This document shows, in pieces, positions 1 to 9,362 of a stretch of DNA of 64,000 nt. The translations under genes and the position numbers were made by a program. The stretch is taken from NCBI RefSeq assembly GCF_900149685.1, contig NZ_LT702999.1, positions 310,001 through 374,000 of the forward strand, given 5' to 3'. The notes beneath the pieces are model-generated. The model made no database searches. It saw nothing but the letters and a program-made list of their open reading frames with translations, and was not told the origin of the DNA. Source of the DNA: Erythrobacter sp. Alg231-14 (GTDB lineage: Bacteria > Pseudomonadota > Alphaproteobacteria > Sphingomonadales > Sphingomonadaceae). Each line of letters begins with the position of its first letter. Within the stretch, counting starts at the first letter, position 1.

Positions 1-344
1 TGACGTTCAAACCCAACACAGATGATATGCGCGATTCGCCCGCGATCGCAGTCGCTCAGACACTCACCGATGCCGGTGTCATCGTATCCGCGTTCGATCC
101 CGAAGGGATGGAAATCGCCAAACCGCTCATGCCGCAAGTCGCAATGTGCGATGAACCCTATGCTGCGATCAAAGACGCCGATGTTGTTGCGATCGTGACC
201 GAATGGGATGTGTTCCGCGCGCTTGATCTGGACCGAGTCAAAGATCTGGTGTCGTCGCCAACCTTGGTTGATCTGCGCAATATCTACAATCCGGACGACA
301 TGCGCGCCGCTGGATTCGAATATACAAGCATCGGCCGTAGCTAA
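1..344 (+). CDS. ugd: UDP-glucose 6-dehydrogenase, C-terminal part (cut by window start)
   Basis: The gene enters the window already in frame (TFKPNTDDMRDSPA from base 3), which is the junction into the C-terminal UDP-binding domain of the UDP-glucose/GDP-mannose dehydrogenase family. The remaining roughly 113 residues carry the family's late features: DADVVAIVTEWD and the closing LVDLRNIYNPDDM. The enzyme oxidises UDP-glucose to UDP-glucuronate with two NAD+, a precursor for exopolysaccharide or LPS sugars, in the cytoplasm. The catalytic cysteine and NAD-binding domain lie upstream of the window. A strong hairpin follows the stop codon, so this is the end of its transcript. Confidence 0.93.
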   Translation, partial: TFKPNTDDMRDSPAIAVAQTLTDAGVIVSAFDPEGMEIAKPLMPQVAMCDEPYAAIKDADVVAIVTEWDVFRALDLDRVKDLVSSPTLVDLRNIYNPDDMRAAGFEYTSIGRS

Positions 345-375
345 CCTCTCGCGATCCAAAACACGATCTGACAAT

Positions 376-418
376 GAAAAGCGTCGGTTTGCGACAGAAA
401 CGCAAACCGGCGCTTTTC
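376..418 (+). terminator. Hairpin terminator after ugd
   Basis: An 18-base arm (376-393) pairs with 401-418 across a 7-base loop, with a single G-U pair. It lies 32 bases after the ugd stop. There is no long T tract, but the stem is unusually stable and ends ugd transcription before the divergently styled autotransporter gene. Confidence 0.7.
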
Positions 419-554
419 GTTATGGGCAGAGGTGCATCGCCTGTCCCACCAAGCCTCTGGTTCAGCGAAAAAATTGCTCTGCCAATTGGGAATTTCGCCC
501 TTTTTATTGTAGCCTCCTGCTCGGGTAGGGGTAATTCAATCCATGGGGGCTTTT

Positions 555-3500
555 ATGATCAAACGTAGATTTCTTTCAGGCGTAGGCATGGTCGCGCTTT
601 CGGGTGCGCTTGCAGCAACGCCAGCATACGCATCTGGCGATGACAACGCGGCGAGCGATGCCAATCTGAGCTTTGAATTTCTTGACGAAGACACAGCGGA
701 TTCTTCCGATATTGGATCCACCAAGGATCAGCTTCAGTCGAGTTTTGACCTGACGACTGGCCGGGAATACGCCCCGGAAAGCCGGGAAGTTTACGATCCT
801 CGCGTGCCGGACAAATCACCGATCGACACATTTGCAGGTTTGAACAGCGGCCCAATCAGTTCAACGTTTGATCAGCCCGTTACTTTGGCCTTGCCGCGTT
901 TCACCGGCGACATCTCTGCATTGGATGTTCCCGCAGAACCGCGCATCGTTTCGCGGGATGATGTCGGATTGGACGGCGCGATTGATTTCGACAACACGCA
1001 ACCCAGCGTTGTCCAAATCTTTAGCCAGGTGAATGGATCGGGTCAGATCTTTTTCAATTGCACCGGGAGCGTCATCAACCCACGCACGATTTTGACCGCC
1101 GCGCACTGCGTCAATTCGAACTCTTCCGAAGCGTATGGCCTGGCCGAAAACGGCGCGGCACGCACGCAATTGATCTCGACCGGGGTCAATTCATCAACTC
1201 GGTTCTTTGAATATCTAGGCACTGGCGCGAACTACACCGAAGGCGGCGTCGCGCGCAGCACCGATGTGGTCATTCATGCGTCGTCCAATCTGGACAATGG
1301 CGGACTTGGATTTCCTTGGGCCGATATCGCATTGATCGCGGTCGACACGCCGATCACTGACGTACCATCATTGCCCATTCTTCTGACTCCGCTGACAGAG
1401 CTGACGCATGTTGTGCAGGTCGGCTATGGCAGTTTCGGGACCGCGGATAGCGCATTGTTCGGCGATCTCCCGATCGGCTTTCTGCGCCGGGTCGGCGAGA
1501 ACATGTTGGGCGCGATCGCGTCACCCGCCGACTTGATTGACACGATTGCCCCTGATTTTGCCCCGACAGCGAATTTCGGCGAAGTCACTCAAAATTTCTA
1601 TTTTACCGATTTTGACAACCCGGATCGCATCGGCCCTGGCGAAGATCGCTGTGTCTTTTTTGGCGATGGCAGAATCAGTTGCGAGACCCTCGATGCGGTA
1701 CTTTCCATCGATTGGTTTGATGGCGATGCCCTGCCGAATGAGGTTGCCACCGCCGGAGGCGATAGCGGATCGCCCCTAATCGCAGACCAATTGGGCGGCC
1801 CGCCTGTTATCACAGCCGTTTTGAGCGGCGGGTACGACTTCTTTGGGGTTGGTAATACATTTGGCGATATCAGCTTTTACAACCCGCTCTATCCGTTCTT
1901 CGAATTCCTAAGCGAAAACACCGCGTACAAATATGTCTCGGCGAAACGCGGAAACGGCAATTGGTCGGACCCCGATCATTGGACCCAGGATCTTGACCCC
2001 GGTTTCCTCATTGATGATGGAACCGGCACTTTGGTCAACGGACTGCCAACGGGCGATGAACCCGGTGTCTTTGAAACCGGGCCGAGCATTGGATTGATAC
2101 TTGGCAATGATGTGTCGGAATATCCCGACATCAATTCGGTCAGTTTGCCAGCGGAAGGAACGCCGAATTTCGGTGGAAATACTCCTTCGAGCTCTGTGTT
2201 GGTTGGCCCTGGATCAACGGGATTTGTTCCACAAAACACCGACGGTGAAATCGGCACAGCATTCGAAAATCCGGCTCAGTATTTTGAAGTGCATCTAACA
2301 CGGCGCGGCATAACCACGGTCGATCTTGACGTTGAAATCGATAAACTTGTTGTTGATCACCGGCGGGCCGGTTTCGTGCTCCCCAATGAATGGGAATTCA
2401 CCAGTATCATCGGTGTTGAACAATTTGATGGATTTGCTGAGATCGACGGCACATTGAATACCGCGATTTATACCCTTGCTGGTGGTGAATTGCGAGGCGA
2501 CGGCGGCACGATCAACACCAACGCTTTGTTCAACCTCGAAGGGATGTTGAGCGCAGGCGGAGCAGAGGGTTTTGGATCGCTCACCATCGATGGTGACTAC
2601 ATCCAAACCAGCGGCGGCGCGTTGTGGGGCGATTTTTCGGTGGGCCGACGCAGCGTAGTAAGCGCCGATAGCTACACAGTGACAGGCGCTGCGATCCTTG
2701 ATGGCGAATTGATCTTGTCCAACACAGACCGCCGGGTCCGTTTTGGCACAGAATTCACTTTGCTAACCGCGGATCAAATCGACGGCGATTTTGCGAATGT
2801 CACCTTCCTCAGCAATTCTGCCTTGTTGATCGCGGAACATCGGATTGAGGACAACAGTGTGATCGTCGAAGTCGGCGCGCGCAGCATCCGAGACATTCTA
2901 GGCCGCAACAGCTCGCTTAGGTCATTGGGTTCCGCTCTCGACACATTGCGGGCATCCAATTTCACGGAATTTTCCGATATGTTTGCCGTCTTGGATGGCG
3001 CGACGGTCGATACTTTGGGGGCGACATTGACGTCGTTGACACCGGTCAACGCGTTCAACCAGACCTTTACCGCGAACAGCTTCTCCCAACGCTTCACCGG
3101 TCAACTTGCGCAACGCAATCTCGCGCTGCGCGGTGGATCGCGTGCGGCCGGTGGTTTCTCGGCTGCGGGCAATGCAAGCTTTGCTCTTGCTGGGAACACG
3201 CCGATTGAGACAGGCAGACTTGGAGTCTTTGGCAGCGCCTCGGGTGTCTACCTAAACGGCGGACAGCATTCGGGCGTTCTTGGGAATGGCGCCGCCGGAT
3301 TTGGTTCTTTCGGGACCAACGGCGCGGTTACGGGTCATGCCGGTCACGGCAGCGTGATCGGAGCCAATGCCCTTGAACAAGCGTCTCTAGCCCAAGCGGG
3401 CGAAATCACCATCGGCGCCGATTTGCAGGTCACCGAAGGGTTCAGTTTTGGCGTTGCGGTGTCCAACATCCGCAATTCTGGCCAGTCCACCGGCACGCTT

Positions 3501-4157
3501 CGGGCGCAACAAGATCAAAGCCAGTCGGTGGCGATCTATGCATCTTGGTCCGATGGCGGATTGTTCGCCGATGGCTATGCTGGGACCGCAGAACAACAAT
3601 TCGGCAGCGACAGAGCAGCCCAAGGTGATTTCATAAACGCATACACAAATGCGGTCGGTCAATCCGATGGGGAACAAACCTTTGGCGGCGTCCGGTTCGG
3701 GTATGCGTTTGATTTGGCCCAAGGCTTTGAAGTCGGCCCTGTTGTGAGCATGGATTATGTTCGCAATTCCATCGGCGGATACGACGAGGTCGGCGCGGGT
3801 TCATTTGGCCTATCGGTGGCCGACCGGACCTTTACATCGATGGGGGCAAAGATCGGTGCGATGACATCGTTCGACATTGCGACGAGTGAGAAGAGCGCGA
3901 TCCGGGCCTTCGGTTCTGTCGCCTATGCGCGCGAATTGGCCGATACGTCGGATGTGGTCACGGCGCGCTTCTTTGGTGCGGCGGACACACCATTCACAAT
4001 CGCCAATGCGCTGGACCCACAATGGGTTTCGGTCAATGCTGGCGCAGAGATGAGCGTTGGTGACAATCTAACGGCATCGCTTTCGGTGACGTCGGATATG
4101 GGGCGTGGTGCGCTTTCCAACGACCAAGGGCGACTTTCGCTAAGCTGGCGCTTCTAG
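555..4157 (+). CDS. Autotransporter trypsin-like serine protease
   Basis: A 1200-residue exported protein. Residues 1-26 form a signal peptide ending in AYA. A trypsin-like (S1) domain follows: His in LTAAHCV (about residue 184), Asp in ADIALIAVD (about 257) and Ser in GGDSGSPL (about 404) complete the triad. A beta-helix-like passenger stretch (about 480-800) precedes a C-terminal beta-barrel (about 930-1200) that ends in SLSWRF, the usual outer-membrane barrel ending with a terminal Phe. This is a type V secretion design: the barrel inserts in the outer membrane and the protease is displayed or released. Start: ATG at 555 is preceded by GGGGGC and gives a normal signal peptide; an in-frame ATG at 543 would add four residues. 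The substrate is unknown. Confidence 0.9.
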   Translation: MIKRRFLSGVGMVALSGALAATPAYASGDDNAASDANLSFEFLDEDTADSSDIGSTKDQLQSSFDLTTGREYAPESREVYDPRVPDKSPIDTFAGLNSGPISSTFDQPVTLALPRFTGDISALDVPAEPRIVSRDDVGLDGAIDFDNTQPSVVQIFSQVNGSGQIFFNCTGSVINPRTILTAAHCVNSNSSEAYGLAENGAARTQLISTGVNSSTRFFEYLGTGANYTEGGVARSTDVVIHASSNLDNGGLGFPWADIALIAVDTPITDVPSLPILLTPLTELTHVVQVGYGSFGTADSALFGDLPIGFLRRVGENMLGAIASPADLIDTIAPDFAPTANFGEVTQNFYFTDFDNPDRIGPGEDRCVFFGDGRISCETLDAVLSIDWFDGDALPNEVATAGGDSGSPLIADQLGGPPVITAVLSGGYDFFGVGNTFGDISFYNPLYPFFEFLSENTAYKYVSAKRGNGNWSDPDHWTQDLDPGFLIDDGTGTLVNGLPTGDEPGVFETGPSIGLILGNDVSEYPDINSVSLPAEGTPNFGGNTPSSSVLVGPGSTGFVPQNTDGEIGTAFENPAQYFEVHLTRRGITTVDLDVEIDKLVVDHRRAGFVLPNEWEFTSIIGVEQFDGFAEIDGTLNTAIYTLAGGELRGDGGTINTNALFNLEGMLSAGGAEGFGSLTIDGDYIQTSGGALWGDFSVGRRSVVSADSYTVTGAAILDGELILSNTDRRVRFGTEFTLLTADQIDGDFANVTFLSNSALLIAEHRIEDNSVIVEVGARSIRDILGRNSSLRSLGSALDTLRASNFTEFSDMFAVLDGATVDTLGATLTSLTPVNAFNQTFTANSFSQRFTGQLAQRNLALRGGSRAAGGFSAAGNASFALAGNTPIETGRLGVFGSASGVYLNGGQHSGVLGNGAAGFGSFGTNGAVTGHAGHGSVIGANALEQASLAQAGEITIGADLQVTEGFSFGVAVSNIRNSGQSTGTLRAQQDQSQSVAIYASWSDGGLFADGYAGTAEQQFGSDRAAQGDFINAYTNAVGQSDGEQTFGGVRFGYAFDLAQGFEVGPVVSMDYVRNSIGGYDEVGAGSFGLSVADRTFTSMGAKIGAMTSFDIATSEKSAIRAFGSVAYARELADTSDVVTARFFGAADTPFTIANALDPQWVSVNAGAEMSVGDNLTASLSVTSDMGRGALSNDQGRLSLSWRF

Positions 4158-4184
4158 CGCCGGGTCGAACCTACAACGCAGAAC

Positions 4185-4217
4185 AAGGGGCCTTGCCAAT
4201 ATGGTGAGGCCCCTTTT
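4185..4217 (+). terminator. Terminator after the autotransporter gene
   Basis: Perfect 9-bp arms (4185-4193 and 4207-4215) with a 13-base loop, followed by TTTT. It sits between the convergent autotransporter and TspO-like genes. Confidence 0.8.
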
Positions 4218-5006
4218 CTATATGCCAATCCAGTGACGACGATTGGATGGCTTTGCGATGGTCACCGCCATAGCGACCATCACCGATACGCCCGATGCGG
4301 CGCATGCGATTGCGATGCTGCTCGATTCTTGTCCGCCGCGAAAATAGATCGCAAGCAATGCCCAGCCAAAGACAAGGGCGTACCAAGGGTTGCCGCGAGA
4401 CCGCGCAACCGCAACCGAAGCGATCACACCGCCAATGACAATCATTGTCGCCGCAGCCAACGGATACGCAAACCCGCCGCCAATCCCATAAAAAGCGAGC
4501 GTGGCCGAAATATTCACGATGCTAGCCGCCGTGAGCCACGCGGCCAATGCGCTCAACACAAGCGCCGCGAACCAACGTTCACCATTGGACATGCTCTGCG
4601 CAGAGACGAATGCGCGAAGACACATCAACAACCCGCCTAGCGACACCAGAATGATGATCGCCGAAATCGCGGTTAGATTGGCAAACTGCGTGTAGGTCGC
4701 CCAGACGCCTTGCGCCGATAGGGCGACGGCCGCAGGCCACGCGATTGTATTGAGCAATCCGTTTCGGCTCTGCCCTGGCAGGGCCTGCCAAATTGCAAAC
4801 ACAGCCGAGCCAAGGAAGAGCGGCCCCCAAATGGCGAATGCCCATCCCGAAGGAGTAATCAAGGTGCGGACTGAATCCGATCGATCGCCGATTGGCTCGC
4901 CAAACCCAAGCTGCGGCAAAAAGGTTGCGCCAATTTGGACAAAGACTGCGATAAGAACAGCGATGCGTTGCATCAGGCTGCGTCGGATATCCGTTTGATG
5001 TGTCAT
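4218..5006 (-). CDS. TspO/MBR-like multi-pass membrane protein
   Basis: A 262-residue integral membrane protein with about seven hydrophobic segments. The stretch ITPSGWAFAIWGPLFLG matches the signature of the tryptophan-rich sensory protein (TspO/MBR)-related family, and Trp is frequent (WATYTQFA, GERWFAA, NPWYALVFGW). TspO proteins bind porphyrins and related ligands in the membrane, but this longer bacterial relative has no assigned function. The gene stands alone on the minus strand, just downstream of the RNase P RNA gene and convergent with the autotransporter gene. Starts at 5006 or 4973 are both possible; no strong ribosome-binding site separates them. Confidence 0.7.
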   Translation of the reverse strand: MTHQTDIRRSLMQRIAVLIAVFVQIGATFLPQLGFGEPIGDRSDSVRTLITPSGWAFAIWGPLFLGSAVFAIWQALPGQSRNGLLNTIAWPAAVALSAQGVWATYTQFANLTAISAIIILVSLGGLLMCLRAFVSAQSMSNGERWFAALVLSALAAWLTAASIVNISATLAFYGIGGGFAYPLAAATMIVIGGVIASVAVARSRGNPWYALVFGWALLAIYFRGGQESSSIAIACAASGVSVMVAMAVTIAKPSNRRHWIGI

Positions 5007-5056
5007 GGTGTGCCAACGACTGCATCGCCGAGCCGTTCCAACATCTCAGAATATGT

Positions 5057-5485
5057 ATCAGGGGGCATCATAAGCCGGGTTCTGTATCCGCGGGCGGTTT
5101 CCGAAAGGACCTGACGCGCGGTGGCAACCATTCATCTGGGCCGTCCATCGCTGAACGGCTCAAGCAGCCAACCCGGATCTCTCAGAGCGAACCACTCCTG
5201 CCTGAAAACAGGCGCGAGACCCCTATTTGGCCTTGCTCCGGGTGGGGTTTACCATGCGAGCGATGTCACCAACGCCCCGGTGCGCTTTTACCGCACCCTT
5301 TCACCCTTACCTGTGGCCTTCTGTGTGAACAGCGTGGCCCATCGGCGGTTTGCTCTCTGTGGCACTTTCCCTAAACGCCCGTTTTGCGGGCGCTCGGCGG
5401 GCGTTACCCGCCACCCTTGTTTCGTGGAGCCCGGACTTTCCTCGCGAACCCAAACGGATCCACGCGGCTGCCTCAGCCCCCTGAT
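5057..5485 (-). ncRNA. rnpB: RNase P RNA, bacterial type A
   Basis: The catalytic RNA that trims the 5' leader of tRNA precursors. On the minus strand the conserved 5' core GAGGAAAGTCCGGGCTCC lies at 5444-5427 and the conserved 3' core ACAGAACCCGGCTTA at 5085-5071. The ends can form helix P1: ten bases at 5485-5476 pair perfectly with 5066-5057, which sets the RNA at about 429 nt. AGGGTGAAAGGGTGCGGTAA, the conserved middle region, lies near 5312-5293. No protein-coding frame in this stretch is believable. The ends may be off by a few bases. Confidence 0.95.
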
Positions 5486-5500
5486 GGGTAGCTCCATAGA

Positions 5501-5533
5501 GGAAGGGCCGACTTTAGCAAAGCCGGCCCTTCC
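5501..5533 (-). terminator. Terminator between aqpZ and rnpB
   Basis: Fifteen-base arms (5501-5515 and 5519-5533, one G-U pair) with a 3-base loop, 28 bases after the aqpZ stop and directly before rnpB on the minus strand. It should end the aquaporin transcript. The T tract is weak. Confidence 0.65.
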
Positions 5534-5560
5534 AATGTCTTCATTCTATCTGCGCGGCCA

Positions 5561-6256
5561 TCACTCGGCTTCGTCAGGCGAAAGCAGGAAGCTCCAGATT
5601 AGCGCGCCAATCGCAGCGCCGATCAACGGAGCAACCCAGAACAGCCAAAGTTGAGGCACAGCGGCAGTGTCTGCGTAGAACGCCACGCTGGTCGAGCGTG
5701 CCGGATTGACCGATGTGTTGGTTACCGGGATCGAGATCAAGTGGATCAGAGTCAGTGCCAAACCGATCGCAATCGGCGCAAAGCCAGCCGGAGCCTTGGA
5801 AGATGTTGCACCCAGAATCACAATCAGGAACCCTGCGGTCAAAACGATCTCGATCACCAAGGCGGCAGTCATGGAAAATCCACCCGGTGACAATTCGCCG
5901 TATCCATTGGATGCAAAACCGCCCGCTTGGAAATCGGAAACACCGCTGGCGACGACAAACAACACGCCTGCTGCAACGAAGGAACCGAGAACTTGTGCGA
6001 CCCAATAGGGGATCAAATCACCCCAACTGAAACGCTTACCGATAGCGAGACCCAACGAGACGGCTGGATTAAAGTGACCACCGGAGATACCGCCAACTGC
6101 ATAGGCCATCGTCAAAACGGTCAGGCCGAAGGCGAGCGAAACGCCCACAAAACCAATGCCTAATTCTGGAAATGCAGCGGCCAATACAGCCGAGCCACAG
6201 CCCCCAAAAACCAACCAAAATGTGCCGATAAATTCGGCTGCAAGTTTCTTCATCAT
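5561..6256 (-). CDS. aqpZ: Aquaporin Z
   Basis: A 231-residue water channel of the MIP family, the same length as E. coli AqpZ. Six membrane helices and two half-helices are evident. The two NPA boxes are seen as [11 protein letters not shown] (about residue 63) and [11 protein letters not shown] (about 186), with the Arg of the selectivity filter after the second NPA. It passes water across the inner membrane. Start: ATG at 6256 (MMKKLAAEF), preceded by GGGAGGG eight bases upstream; an upstream in-frame Met at 6361 gives a non-family extension and is rejected. It is followed by a terminator and preceded by a long hairpin after amiD. Confidence 0.96.
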   Translation of the reverse strand: MMKKLAAEFIGTFWLVFGGCGSAVLAAAFPELGIGFVGVSLAFGLTVLTMAYAVGGISGGHFNPAVSLGLAIGKRFSWGDLIPYWVAQVLGSFVAAGVLFVVASGVSDFQAGGFASNGYGELSPGGFSMTAALVIEIVLTAGFLIVILGATSSKAPAGFAPIAIGLALTLIHLISIPVTNTSVNPARSTSVAFYADTAAVPQLWLFWVAPLIGAAIGALIWSFLLSPDEAE

Positions 6257-6306
6257 CGCATGTTCCCTCCCATTGATGATTATCGTTGCTCCGATCAGAG
6301 CAGATT

Positions 6307-6361
6307 TTGCCGAAGCGCGCTGTACCGATTTGTAAACTTCGTGTTTCGGCGCGCTCGGCAA
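6307..6361. repeat. Long imperfect hairpin between amiD and aqpZ
   Basis: Arms 6307-6320 and 6349-6361 are inverted copies (TTGCCGAAGCGCGC against GCGCGCTCGGCAA) with a one-base bulge and a 28-base loop. It lies between the amiD stop and the aqpZ start on the same strand. There is no T tract on either strand, so it may be a processing or mRNA-stability hairpin rather than a terminator. Confidence 0.5.
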
Positions 6362-6369
6362 TCTCGCAT

Positions 6370-7119
6370 TTATCGTGCCGTCCCGCGGTCACGTTCCAAT
6401 AGCAAATGCCATAATATCGCGCCCAATTGCGCGTCTGGCTTTCCTTCAATCTTTTCGGGCCGCCACCGGCGTTCAAACGCCTCTATCGCTTTGCGGCCTT
6501 CGGTAATGTCGTAGCCAAACCGTTCCAGCGCGAGGATAAAAGCCCCTTCGTTGTGAAACGGATCAATCTGTTCCAATCTCTCTGGGCGTTTCAAACACAA
6601 CCCATATTCCGCCAAACGATCCCAAGGGAATAACTCGCCCGGATCGATCTTACGCAGCGGAGCAACGTCGGAATGGCCCACGACGTTCGCTCTTGGGATA
6701 TCGTATTGTTTCACAATGCGAGCGATTAGTGGAACCAGCGCCTGAAACTGAACATCTGTGAAATCTCGATAGCCGCCGGCGTGACCGGGGTGATCCAATT
6801 CAATTCCAATGCTCGCGGAGTTAACGTCTTTTGTGCCTCGCCAATAGGATGCTCCGGCATGCCAAGCACGCTTTGCCTCCGATACCAACTGGGTGACAAT
6901 GCCTTCTTCGCTGATCAAATAATGCGCCGAGACACCCGCATCGGGATCGGTCAACCGCGCCAATGCGGTCTCAATCGGTTTCATTTCGGTGTAATGCACC
7001 ACCAACATTGTGATGGGCAGTTTGCGATCATTGCAATTGGGAGAGGGAGCGACTGCATGGACCAGCTCGCTGGTTTCCATGTCACGCCATTCCGGCAATT
7101 CTCCCAATTCGCCGTTCAC
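6370..7119 (-). CDS. N-acetylmuramoyl-L-alanine amidase, AmiD/AmpD family
   Basis: A 249-residue zinc amidase (Amidase_2 domain, residues about 30-180) that cleaves the bond between N-acetylmuramic acid and L-alanine in peptidoglycan or its turnover products. Zinc ligands are visible: His in LVVHYTEM, His in VVGHSDVAP, and the Asp of [10 protein letters not shown]; the Glu of [10 protein letters not shown] is the expected catalytic residue. A C-terminal stretch (about 185-245) resembles the helical peptidoglycan-binding tail of AmiD. There is no signal peptide, so it may act in the cytoplasm like AmpD. The start overlaps the chpT stop (ATGA), so the two are translationally coupled. Confidence 0.9.
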   Translation of the reverse strand: MNGELGELPEWRDMETSELVHAVAPSPNCNDRKLPITMLVVHYTEMKPIETALARLTDPDAGVSAHYLISEEGIVTQLVSEAKRAWHAGASYWRGTKDVNSASIGIELDHPGHAGGYRDFTDVQFQALVPLIARIVKQYDIPRANVVGHSDVAPLRKIDPGELFPWDRLAEYGLCLKRPERLEQIDPFHNEGAFILALERFGYDITEGRKAIEAFERRWRPEKIEGKPDAQLGAILWHLLLERDRGTAR

Positions 7120-7769
7120 CCGATCATGCCTTCGGGTTCGGGCAAGACCGCCCCCAATACCAAAGCACCGTCGGTAATCTGGTATTGCAGACCGCCGCCC
7201 ATTTCCTCGGCCAAAAGCGCAATCATATGCGCCGCTGCATTCCGGCTGGAAATGTCGTCCGCGCCGACTTCGCCTTGCAAAGTGTTGCCGATCGCTTCGT
7301 CGAAGGCGATCCGTTCTGCCGTTGCCCGTGCGACAATCTCAACATTGCCGCCGCGCCGTTCTGCCCCGATGTCCAGAGTACCGCCACGCACCAAAGCGTC
7401 CAAAGCGATCTGGGACAAGTTCAACAGCACCTTCACAGCCGGTTTGGGCAAAGAGCTCTCCGAAATGGCCCAATTGAGTTCGACCCGCTTCGCATCGCTG
7501 GCCAACGCAGCGATCACCTCCTGCGCTTCTTCAACCGGCACGGCTTCGCCAAACCCACCGGCCGCGCCAAAGGCGAGGCGAAAGAATTTGAGCTTGTCGG
7601 TGCTAATTTTGGCGCTTTGTTCGAGCAATTCGATGCAACGCGCGCGCATTTCGGGATCTTGCTCATCGGCAAGCAATTCGAGGCCATTCGACAAGGCACC
7701 AACAGGTGAAAGCATGTCGTGGCATAGCCGCGAACACATAAGCGCGGCGAGTTCAGTTTGTGATGTCAT
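7116..7769 (-). CDS. chpT: Histidine phosphotransferase ChpT
   Basis: A 217-residue protein matching ChpT, the alphaproteobacterial phosphotransferase that relays phosphate from the hybrid kinase CckA to CtrA and CpdR and so sets the cell cycle. The phospho-accepting His is in SRLCHDMLSPVGAL (about residue 17), in a helical-hairpin dimerisation domain, followed by a degenerate histidine-kinase-like ATPase fold (about 85-215) with no ATP-binding boxes, as expected. It is the middle gene of a minus-strand run (JAMM peptidase, chpT, amiD), with 9 bases after the peptidase stop and an ATGA overlap with amiD. Confidence 0.92.
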   Translation of the reverse strand: MTSQTELAALMCSRLCHDMLSPVGALSNGLELLADEQDPEMRARCIELLEQSAKISTDKLKFFRLAFGAAGGFGEAVPVEEAQEVIAALASDAKRVELNWAISESSLPKPAVKVLLNLSQIALDALVRGGTLDIGAERRGGNVEIVARATAERIAFDEAIGNTLQGEVGADDISSRNAAAHMIALLAEEMGGGLQYQITDGALVLGAVLPEPEGMIG

Positions 7770-7778
7770 AGACGTGTT

Positions 7779-8246
7779 CTAGCTTTCGTTCGGGACGATG
7801 AAAAGCTCCGCAAAACTCCGTTCCCCAAAACCATCCACCGGCTCAACCGGTGCACGAAAGAAACGGATCGCTTTTGGGTCGCCGTCTGCTCCTTCAACTG
7901 CGCCGAAGATCGCCCAAATTGCTCCGTCATTGGCGGCCAAGTCGAGGTCGGTTTGGGATGGCTTGGCCACGCCTTTTGGGTGTGAATGAAAACACCCAAT
8001 CACTTGCGCGCCCCCATGGCGGGCATTGCGATGCGCATCAATGAGCGTCTGGGGATCGATTTCAAAGTGAGTTTGCGGGCTCTGATGAACATTTTTGGCC
8101 GGGATGAAGGCTGCAATGGTCACACTGTCGCTCTTTGCGTGGCCGGTGAACCGCCCAAGTAAGATTCCACAGGCCTCGTTTGGATGCGCCTCATGCGCGG
8201 CGGCAATCATCGCGTTTAGCGTTTGGCTTGTCACATGAATGTCCAT
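7779..8246 (-). CDS. Stand-alone JAMM/MPN metallopeptidase (M67 family)
   Basis: A 155-residue Mov34/MPN/JAB1-type zinc peptidase. The JAMM motif is complete: Glu in NEACGILLG (about residue 24), GCFHSHPKGVAKPSQTD with the two His, and the Asp. Bacterial members cleave isopeptide or C-terminal bonds, often on ubiquitin-like sulfur carriers such as ThiS, MoaD or CysO. No sulfur-carrier gene is next to it here; its neighbours are chpT downstream and a divergent rluD-type gene 17 bases away. The substrate is unknown. Confidence 0.87.
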   Translation of the reverse strand: MDIHVTSQTLNAMIAAAHEAHPNEACGILLGRFTGHAKSDSVTIAAFIPAKNVHQSPQTHFEIDPQTLIDAHRNARHGGAQVIGCFHSHPKGVAKPSQTDLDLAANDGAIWAIFGAVEGADGDPKAIRFFRAPVEPVDGFGERSFAELFIVPNES

Positions 8247-8263
8247 CGCGCATGGCTTTACGC

Positions 8264-9229
8264 ATGTCCGATGCGGAAATCATCATTGGTGTCATCGTCG
8301 CCCCGGCTCGGCTTGATAAAGCGCTTGCCGATGCGACGGATCTGTCGCGTGCGCGGGTCCAATCGCTGATCGCCGACGGAATGGTTGAATTGAACAGTGC
8401 GCCAGTGATGTCGCCTTCGGCTAAGGTCAAAGCCGGAGCCGAATTCCGCATCATAGTGCCCGCGCCCGTTTCTGCCACCGCGATGCCACAAGACATCCCC
8501 CTTTCGATAACCTTTGAGGACGAACACCTTATTGTGGTGAACAAGCCCGCTGGGATGGTTGTACATCCGGCGGCGGGCAATCCCGATGGAACATTGGTCA
8601 ACGCCTTGCTTTACCATTGCGCAACTCAATCTGGCGGGCAGTTATCCGGTATTGGAGGGGTCGCAAGGCCCGGCATTGTTCACCGGATCGACAAAGACAC
8701 ATCGGGCCTGTTGGTGGTCGCCAAATCCGATGCAGCGCACGAAGGGCTGGCTGCGCAATTCGCGGAACACAGCGTGCATCGGCGGTATTTGGCCGTTTGC
8801 GGCGGATATCCGACCCCCGCTGAGGGCACGATCGACGAAAGACTGGGCCGCAGCGATCGCGACCGCAAGAAAATGGCTGTGCTTGAAAAGAATTCCTCAC
8901 GCGGAAAACATGCCGTTACCCATTACAAAGCTCTTCAACGGTTGGAAACGAGCGCACTCATTGAATGTCGCCTCGAAACTGGTCGGACGCATCAGGTGCG
9001 TGTTCACTGCGCATCAATCGGCCATGCGCTACTAGGAGATCAATTGTATGGCAAAACACCCAAGGCGTTGAAGCCGATCCTGTCTGAATTGAGTTTCGCG
9101 CGTCAGGCACTTCATGCGGCGGAACTGGGGTTTTTACACCCGATTCTCGGAGAAAACCTTAGGTTTCGCGCGGATTTACCCGACGATATGCAGGAACTAA
9201 TCGACGAACTGGCGCGTTTTAATCGATGA
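8264..9229 (+). CDS. rluD: 23S rRNA pseudouridine synthase, RluD type
   Basis: A 321-residue RluA-family enzyme. An S4 RNA-binding domain lies at about residues 13-75 (RLDKALADA, SRARVQSLI). The catalytic domain shows GIVHRIDKDTSGLLVVAK with the catalytic Asp, plus LETGRTHQVRVH. RluD makes pseudouridines in helix 69 of 23S rRNA and is needed for normal subunit joining. The start ATG at 8264 gives the usual N-terminus; upstream in-frame codons run into the divergent peptidase gene. Followed 133 bases later by rpoH on the same strand. Confidence 0.92.
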   Translation: MSDAEIIIGVIVAPARLDKALADATDLSRARVQSLIADGMVELNSAPVMSPSAKVKAGAEFRIIVPAPVSATAMPQDIPLSITFEDEHLIVVNKPAGMVVHPAAGNPDGTLVNALLYHCATQSGGQLSGIGGVARPGIVHRIDKDTSGLLVVAKSDAAHEGLAAQFAEHSVHRRYLAVCGGYPTPAEGTIDERLGRSDRDRKKMAVLEKNSSRGKHAVTHYKALQRLETSALIECRLETGRTHQVRVHCASIGHALLGDQLYGKTPKALKPILSELSFARQALHAAELGFLHPILGENLRFRADLPDDMQELIDELARFNR

Positions 9230-9362
9230 ATGGCGCAACATTTTGCGTCAAACTCTCGTAATACAGACATACGCACTGTATATGTAACCATGTGGCCCAA
9301 AAGACCGGATGCCCATCAGGGGTCCGGCATCAGAGGTCGACACTAGAAAGGTTTGGGAAAAA

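Noticed and set aside
5121..5654. A 177-codon frame on the plus strand
   Set aside because: It lies over the conserved RNase P RNA and into the aqpZ 3' end; it has no ribosome-binding site or family features.
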